Origin: RH-AL1 sp964247745
GTDB lineage: Bacteria > Pseudomonadota > Alphaproteobacteria > Rhizobiales > Beijerinckiaceae
NCBI GenBank assembly: GCA_964247745.1
Contig: CAXTVT010000036.1
Span: 1-35,218, forward strand
Reading direction: 5' to 3'
Length of the DNA stretch: 35,218 nucleotides
Below the pieces are notes generated by a model. That model was not told the DNA's origin and ran no database searches. It saw nothing but the letters and a program-made list of their open reading frames with translations. Shown piece by piece: positions 30,674 through 35,218 of this stretch. Within the stretch, counting starts at the first letter, position 1. Each line of letters opens with the position of its first letter. The translations under genes were made by a program, and so were the position numbers.

Positions 30674-31819
30674 ATGCGCGTCGCCATCGTCCACTACTGG
30701 CTCGTCGGAATGCGCGGCGGGGAGAAGGTGCTGGAAGAGTTCTGCCGGCTCTATCCCCAGGCCGACATCTTCACGCACGTCTTTGTGCCGGAGAAGACCA
30801 GCGCGCTCATCAAGCGTCACCGTATCACCACCACCTTCATCGGGCGGCTGCCGTTTGCCGCGAAGCTCTACCAGAAATACCTGCCGCTGATGCCGGCCGC
30901 GCTCGAGGAGCTCGACCTCACCGGCTACGACCTCGTGATCTCGTCGGAATCGGGGCCTGCCAAGGGCGTCATCACCCATCCCAACGCGGTGCACGTCTGC
31001 TACTGCCACTCGCCGATGCGCTACCTGTGGGACCAGTACCAGACCTATCGCGGCAACGCCGGGCGGCTCACGCGGCTCTTCATGTCTCTGACGATGCCGC
31101 CGCTGCGGATCTGGGACGTCGCGTCGGCTGCCCGCGTCGATTGTTTCGTCGCCAACTCAAGCTTCATCGCGCGGCGCATCGCCAAGGCCTATCGCCGCGA
31201 CGCCACCGTGATCTTCCCGCCCGTAGACATCGACGCTTTCACCATCGCCGAGGCACCGCGACGCGATTTCTATCTCTGCGCGGGCCAGCTCGTGCCCTAC
31301 AAGAGGGTCGATCTCGCTGTCGCCGCGTGCACGCGGCTCGGCCGTCGGCTGGTGGTGGTCGGCACCGGCCCCGAGATGGCGAGGCTGCGGGCGATGGCAG
31401 GCCCCACGATCGACTTCAAGGGCTGGGCCTCGTTCGAGGAGTTGCAGGACCTCACCCGCAATTGCCGCGCCCTGCTGTTCCCGGGCGAGGAGGATTTCGG
31501 CATCGTGCCGCTCGAGGCGATGGCATGCGGCCGGCCGGTGATCGCCTACGGCTCCGGCGGCGCGCTCGACACGGTGGTCGAGGGCGAAACCGGCGTGTTC
31601 TTCCACGAGCAGACGGTGGATGCGCTGCAAGTCGCGATGGAACGCGGCGAGCGCATCGAGAACGACTTCGATCCACAGCGCATCCGCCGCCACGCCCGCG
31701 GCTTCAGCAGCGAGGTGTTCCGCGATCGGTTCGCGACCTTCGTCGAGACCGCGGTGCGCGACCTGTCCGGCCGCCGCCGCCCTGCGGATGAGACCTCGTT
31801 CGCGAGGGCCGCGGAATGA
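30674..31819 (+). CDS. Family 4 glycosyltransferase (WbaZ/mannosyltransferase-like)
   Basis: 381 residues; ATG with AAAGG upstream. The start MRVAIVHYWLVGMRGGEKVLEEFC matches GT4 enzymes of the WbaZ-like type (VHYWL-GMRGGEKV). CYCHSPMRYLWDQY, FVANSSFIARRI, DFYLCAGQLVPYKRVDLAV and the donor-binding FPGEEDFGIVPLEAMACGRPVIAYGSGG (E-x7-E) follow in order. It adds one sugar to the lipid-linked repeat unit; mannose is a reasonable but unproven guess. Its TGA overlaps the ATG of the next glycosyltransferase (ATGA at 31816-31819). Confidence 0.93.
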   Translation: MRVAIVHYWLVGMRGGEKVLEEFCRLYPQADIFTHVFVPEKTSALIKRHRITTTFIGRLPFAAKLYQKYLPLMPAALEELDLTGYDLVISSESGPAKGVITHPNAVHVCYCHSPMRYLWDQYQTYRGNAGRLTRLFMSLTMPPLRIWDVASAARVDCFVANSSFIARRIAKAYRRDATVIFPPVDIDAFTIAEAPRRDFYLCAGQLVPYKRVDLAVAACTRLGRRLVVVGTGPEMARLRAMAGPTIDFKGWASFEELQDLTRNCRALLFPGEEDFGIVPLEAMACGRPVIAYGSGGALDTVVEGETGVFFHEQTVDALQVAMERGERIENDFDPQRIRRHARGFSSEVFRDRFATFVETAVRDLSGRRRPADETSFARAAE

Positions 31820-32964
31820 GCCCGGCCCACTGGGCGATCAACGGACGCTACCTGACGCAGCCGCAGACCGGCGTGCAACGCTATGCCGGCGAGATCACGC
31901 GCGCGATCGATGCCGCCCTGGCGCGGGATGAGACCGCCGCGCGGGCCATGCGCTGGGAGCTGCTGCTGCCGGCCGACTGCGAAGCGACCCCTCGCTTCGA
32001 GGCCATCACGGTGCGCCGCGCCCGCCACGGCAGCGGTCAAGTCTGGGAGCAGACGGTGCTCGCGGCCGCGGCGAGAGGCGGCCTCGTCAATCTCGCGAAC
32101 CTCGGGCCCTTGTGCCATGGGCGCCAGATCGTGTGCATGCACGACGCCAACGTGTTCCTCGAGCCGACGAGCTACTCGCGCTCGTTCCGGCTCGCCTACA
32201 AAGCGCTGTTTCCCGTCCTGGCGCGACGAAGCCGCGCGGTCACCACCGTTTCCGCCTTCTCCGCCGCGATGCTGCGCGACTTCGGCGTGACCGGATCCCG
32301 CCCGGCCCAGGTCATCTGCAACGGGCACGAACACGCCCTGCGTTGGAACGCGAACGCCTCGCCGTTCTCCGCCCCCGACCGTTTCGCGCGCCCCTACGTG
32401 TTCGCGCTCGGCAGCCGCGCCCGCCACAAGCAGATCGACCTGCTGCTCGGGCTGGCGCCGGCCCTCGATGCACTCGGCCTCGACCTGGTGTTGTCGGGCG
32501 GAGGCGCGTCCATCTTCGCCACGACGAACGAGGCCGCGCGCGAGGCCGCGACCAACGTCCATACGGTCGGGTTCGTCGGCGACGACGATCTCGCCGCGCT
32601 GTTCCGCGGTGCGCTTTGCTTCGCCTTTCCCTCGCGCACGGAAGGCTTCGGTCTGCCCCTGCTCGAGGCCATGGTGCACGGCGCGCCGATCGTGTCGTCC
32701 GACTGCGCGAGCATGCCCGAGGTCTGCGGGAATGCCGCGCTCTACGCGCCGGCCGACAAGCCGGAGGTTTGGCTCGCCCAGATCCGGCGTCTCGCCACCG
32801 ATCCCGTCCTGCGCGAGGACCTGCGCGAGAAGGGCCGTAGCCGCTACCCGCGCTTTTCCTGGTCGGCCGGCGCCGAGCGCTATCTGACGCTGGCCCAGCA
32901 ACTCTCTCCGGACACGGCCGCCGCGGTCAGGCCGGCGCCGCACCTGCGCCGCACCGCGCTCTGA
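31816..32964 (+). CDS. Family 4 glycosyltransferase
   Basis: 382 residues, translationally coupled to the previous gene by a 4-nt overlap. The N-terminal NGRYLTQPQTGVQRYAGEI loop is typical of GT4 enzymes. IVCMHDANVFLEP, VTTVSAFSAAMLRDFGV, PYVFALGSRARHKQIDLLL and the E-x7-E stretch RTEGFGLPLLEAMVHGAPIVSSDCASMPEVCGNAALY follow. Substrate unknown. It ends 15 bp before the converging family 2 glycosyltransferase gene. Confidence 0.92.
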   Translation: MSPAHWAINGRYLTQPQTGVQRYAGEITRAIDAALARDETAARAMRWELLLPADCEATPRFEAITVRRARHGSGQVWEQTVLAAAARGGLVNLANLGPLCHGRQIVCMHDANVFLEPTSYSRSFRLAYKALFPVLARRSRAVTTVSAFSAAMLRDFGVTGSRPAQVICNGHEHALRWNANASPFSAPDRFARPYVFALGSRARHKQIDLLLGLAPALDALGLDLVLSGGGASIFATTNEAAREAATNVHTVGFVGDDDLAALFRGALCFAFPSRTEGFGLPLLEAMVHGAPIVSSDCASMPEVCGNAALYAPADKPEVWLAQIRRLATDPVLREDLREKGRSRYPRFSWSAGAERYLTLAQQLSPDTAAAVRPAPHLRRTAL

Positions 32965-32979
32965 GCGGAGCCGTCGGAG

Positions 32980-33885
32980 CTACCGAACCGTCGCAGGTCG
33001 CGCGCCGGCGGGCGCCTTCGTCGCGACGCTGCCGAAGAGGCTCATGCGCCAGCCTTCGAGACGCCCGGCCAGCACGTTGCCGTAGTAGGCAGCCAGCGTC
33101 CGGTCGCCTTTGAGGATCGCCAGGATGCCGCGGATCGCCGGGCGCAGCAGCCAGTCGGCGACCTGCCGAAGCGGGTAGCGATGCCGCCGCAGCACGTAGC
33201 CGAAGCCCCTGGCGTAGGCGCGCCCCTTCCGAAGCATGGCCGGCGAGCGGATGTCGAGCTCGGCATGATGCCCGTAGACGGCGGGGTCGAACACGCAATG
33301 GAGACCGGTCTCAAGCGCGCGCAGCATGATGTCCTGCGCCTCGCAGGACTGCCACGGCGTCTCCGCCCCGATCCCGATGCCGGGATCGAACCCGCCGAGC
33401 GTTTCGAAGACCTCACGCTTGAAGAAGATCACCCATTCGATGCCGGCGGTCCACACGTTGTCGCGAGTGATGGTCGTGCGCGCCTGCATGTAGCGACCGT
33501 TGATGTCGCGGCCGGCGGCATCGGCGGCACGGCCGCTGAGCACGTCCGCGCCAAGCTCCGTCATGCGGCGCATCGCGTCGGCGAGGAAGCCGGCGTCGTA
33601 CCAGCAATCGTCGTCGGGAAAGAGGATGATGGACCCGCGCGCCCTCGCGAAACCGGCATTGCGGCCGCGGCTGGCGCCGCTCTCGTGCGGCGTGCGCAGG
33701 TGGAGCAAGGGAAAGCCCCAACCCTCCCGGTCCGGCGACCCGATCCTCCCGTCGGCGTTCTGATCGACGACGATCACCTCGAAGTCGCGAAACGTTTGCG
33801 CCTCCAGGCTGCCGAAGAGGTCGCGAAAAGGCGCCGACCGCCCTTTGGTGGCGACGATCAGGGACATCACGGGCGAAGGGGACAA
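32980..33885 (-). CDS. Family 2 glycosyltransferase
   Basis: About 301 residues. GT2 landmarks are MSLIVATKGRSAPFRDLFGSLEAQTF, VIVVDQNADGR, SGASRGRNAGFARARG, the metal-binding ILFPDDDCWYDAGF (DxD region) and GIGAETPWQSCEAQDIMLRALE, the acceptor-side catalytic region. The start is uncertain: a GTG at 33900, a TTG at 33885 with GGGAGG 7 nt upstream (chosen), and an ATG at 33867 are all in frame. The enzyme probably adds a sugar or side chain in the same polysaccharide pathway. No signal peptide. Confidence 0.88.
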   Translation of the reverse strand: MSPSPVMSLIVATKGRSAPFRDLFGSLEAQTFRDFEVIVVDQNADGRIGSPDREGWGFPLLHLRTPHESGASRGRNAGFARARGSIILFPDDDCWYDAGFLADAMRRMTELGADVLSGRAADAAGRDINGRYMQARTTITRDNVWTAGIEWVIFFKREVFETLGGFDPGIGIGAETPWQSCEAQDIMLRALETGLHCVFDPAVYGHHAELDIRSPAMLRKGRAYARGFGYVLRRHRYPLRQVADWLLRPAIRGILAILKGDRTLAAYYGNVLAGRLEGWRMSLFGSVATKAPAGARPATVR

Positions 33886-34029
33886 AGGCGAGCCTCCCAC
33901 GGCCGGATCCGATCATCTCGCACGGCATGCGACAAGCGTAGGGACCAGCCGTATCGACCGTTATCGTCCGTCAGCCCTAAGAAGAGGTTACGCCATCTCT
34001 CTCATGCCGTGCTGTCGCGAGGATCGACC

Positions 34030-34284
34030 ATGAGCGACGACGCCGATCTCGTGACCTGCCTCGATGCCGTCCAGGAATGCTATCTCCTGGCGGACAGCGC
34101 ACGTTGCGGGATCTCGAGCCTGACCGAGAACCGGGAAGCGCTGCGCCTTTTCGCCAGCATCGGCGACCCCGATCTGCGTGAGGCCGTGCTCAGCCTGCTG
34201 CGGGTGCTGGCGTGGCCGGCGGACGCGATTGCATCTTCCGCTCCCAGCGCCCCGACTCGTCCTGCTGCCAATAGGCCAGCGTGA
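34030..34284 (+). CDS. Small hypothetical protein (84 aa) overlapping holC
   Basis: ATG at 34030 with GAGGATCGACC upstream, a good ribosome site. The first 63 residues look helical and ordered (LVTCLDAVQECYLLADSARCGISSLTENREALRLFASIGDPDLREAVLSLLRVLA); the last 20 are a Ser/Ala/Pro-rich tail that lies antisense to the 3' end of holC. I do not recognise a family. The tail may exist only because the stop is inside the neighbouring gene. Its promoter would be in the gap after the family 2 glycosyltransferase start. Confidence 0.6.
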   Translation: MSDDADLVTCLDAVQECYLLADSARCGISSLTENREALRLFASIGDPDLREAVLSLLRVLAWPADAIASSAPSAPTRPAANRPA

Positions 34285-34684
34285 AGCCGGCGCCCTTCAG
34301 GCGGCTCCACTGCCCGCGCGCGGCGTCGAGTTCGGCCTCGTTGCGCCCGTCGAAAAGCAGCATCACCCGCTCGTAGGTCGTCTCCTGCGGCGCGAGGTCG
34401 ATCTCGGCCCCCTCGACGTAGATCCGCACGACGGCCTCGTTCGGATTGCCGGGCAGGCTCGTCAGCACCACCGGCTGCCGCGCGGCGCGGGGGTCGCCCG
34501 CCAGGCCATGAGGCAGGAAGCTCTCGTCGCGGAAGGTCCAGAGCTGATCGTCGAGCGACTTGAGGCGGAGGTCATCGACGGTCTGCACGACTATGCGCCA
34601 GCCCCGCTCCAGCGCCTTGCCCGCGAGGATCGGAAGCACCTCGCCGAGAGGCTGGCGTTGCAGGTGGTAGAACCAGACCTCCAC
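34190..34684 (-). CDS. holC: DNA polymerase III chi subunit
   Basis: 164 residues from a GTG at 34682-34684. It has the chi signature: VWFYHLQRQPLGEVLPILAGKALERGWRIVVQ, LDDQLWTFRDESFLPHG, and the region RQPVVLTSLPGNPNEA with DLAPQETTYERVMLLFDGRNEAELDAARGQWSRLKGAGFTLAYWQQDE. Chi links the clamp loader to single-strand-binding protein at the replication fork. The C-terminus has about 12 extra residues (SRPPATPAPAAG), which cover the overlap with the small plus-strand gene. It follows pepA by 15 bp, the usual pepA-holC order. Confidence 0.96.
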   Translation of the reverse strand: MEVWFYHLQRQPLGEVLPILAGKALERGWRIVVQTVDDLRLKSLDDQLWTFRDESFLPHGLAGDPRAARQPVVLTSLPGNPNEAVVRIYVEGAEIDLAPQETTYERVMLLFDGRNEAELDAARGQWSRLKGAGFTLAYWQQDESGRWERKMQSRPPATPAPAAG

Positions 34685-34699
34685 GGGCGGAAGCCGACG

Positions 34700-35218
34700 C
34701 TAGTGCGTCTCGTAATGGTCCTCCACCAGGCGGTTGAGCAGTCGAACGCCCCAACCCGAGCCCCAGCTCTGGTTGATGTCGTTGGAGGGCGCCGCCATCC
34801 CCATGCCGGCGATGTCGAGATGCGCCCAGGGCACGTCGTTGACGAAGCGCTGGATGAATTGCGCCGCTGTGATCGAGCCGGCGTGTCGGCCGCCCGAATT
34901 CTTGACGTCGGCGAACTTCGAATCGATCAGCTTGTCGTAGGCCGGGGCGAGCGGCAGGCGCCACAGCTTCTCGCCGGTCGCCTTGCCGGCGGCGAGGATG
35001 CGGTCGGCGAGCTCGTCGTCGTTGGCGAAGAGCCCGGCGTGCTCCTGCCCCAGAGCGACGATGATCGCGCCGGTCAGTGTGGCGAGGTCGATCATGAACG
35101 CCGGCTTGTACTTGTCCTGCACGTACCAGCACACGTCGGCGAGCACGAGGCGGCCCTCGGCGTCGGTGTTGATGATCTCGATGGTCTGGCCCGACATCGA
35201 GGTGACGATGTCGCCGGG
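34700..35218 (-). CDS. pepA: Leucyl aminopeptidase (M17), C-terminal 172 residues, cut by window edge
   Basis: The visible part begins PGDIVTSMSGQTIEIINTDAEGRL, which contains NTDAEGRL, the diagnostic metal-binding motif of M17 aminopeptidases, followed by DLATLTGAIIVALGQEHAGLFAND, and the C-terminal AAQFIQRFVNDVPWAHLDIAGMG. These cytosolic hexameric metalloenzymes remove N-terminal Leu and other residues. Full length is about 490-500, so two thirds lie to the right. The internal ATG at 35197 is not the start. Confidence 0.97.
   Translation of the reverse strand, partial: PGDIVTSMSGQTIEIINTDAEGRLVLADVCWYVQDKYKPAFMIDLATLTGAIIVALGQEHAGLFANDDELADRILAAGKATGEKLWRLPLAPAYDKLIDSKFADVKNSGGRHAGSITAAQFIQRFVNDVPWAHLDIAGMGMAAPSNDINQSWGSGWGVRLLNRLVEDHYETH

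Overview
The window is GC-rich DNA from an alphaproteobacterium, most likely of the order Hyphomicrobiales (Rhizobiales) and possibly Beijerinckiaceae or Methylobacteriaceae. This rests on gene content: a bacteriophytochrome with an HWE-type kinase, hpf next to ptsN, glutathione-dependent gfa, DUF1236, DUF3309 and DUF2892 small proteins, and an ExoP-type polysaccharide co-polymerase. The genus cannot be fixed from sequence alone. No tRNA, rRNA, CRISPR array, insertion sequence or phage gene was seen. Most of the window looks like chromosomal accessory and housekeeping DNA.

Left part (1-12 kb): the start of yebC; a secreted His-rich small protein; a family 5 solute-binding protein gene broken by one in-frame TGA, followed by a NIPSNAP-type gene; a membrane-anchored hypothetical protein divergent from an AmpG-like permease; a flavin reductase and bacteriophytochrome two-gene operon; a DUF2892 protein; prmA; a Tat-exported DsrE-like protein; and an MHS-family transporter.

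Middle (12-21 kb): a MarR regulator with a long Lys/Ala/Pro-rich tail, divergent from the MHS transporter across a near-perfect palindrome; a DUF1236 protein; gfa; an HU-like protein that also has a basic tail; a 329-bp non-coding gap holding about five TGTC-containing motifs spaced 31 bp apart; a multicopper-oxidase-fold protein that has lost its type 1 copper ligands; three very small genes; a compact CDF-type cation transporter; ptsN and hpf; a GMC oxidoreductase; and a frameshifted DUF6629-like membrane gene.

Right part (21.5-34 kb): an extracellular polysaccharide locus. Six genes on the minus strand read Wzx-like flippase, GH16 lipoprotein, acyltransferase 3, glycosyltransferase, Wzz/Wzc-type co-polymerase with a degenerate kinase domain, and a tandem alpha/beta hydrolase. 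Two family 4 glycosyltransferases leave divergently, and a family 2 glycosyltransferase follows. The initiating sugar-phosphate transferase, the Wzy polymerase and the Wza exporter are not in the window. The right edge holds a small unknown gene overlapping holC tail to tail, then holC and the 3' part of pepA.

The best candidates for something undescribed are the 31-bp-period TGTC array beside the copper-less oxidase-fold gene, the histone-like tail on a MarR repressor, and the kinase-dead co-polymerase of the polysaccharide locus. Two genes carry single lesions (an in-frame TGA and a one-base frameshift) that need read-level confirmation.
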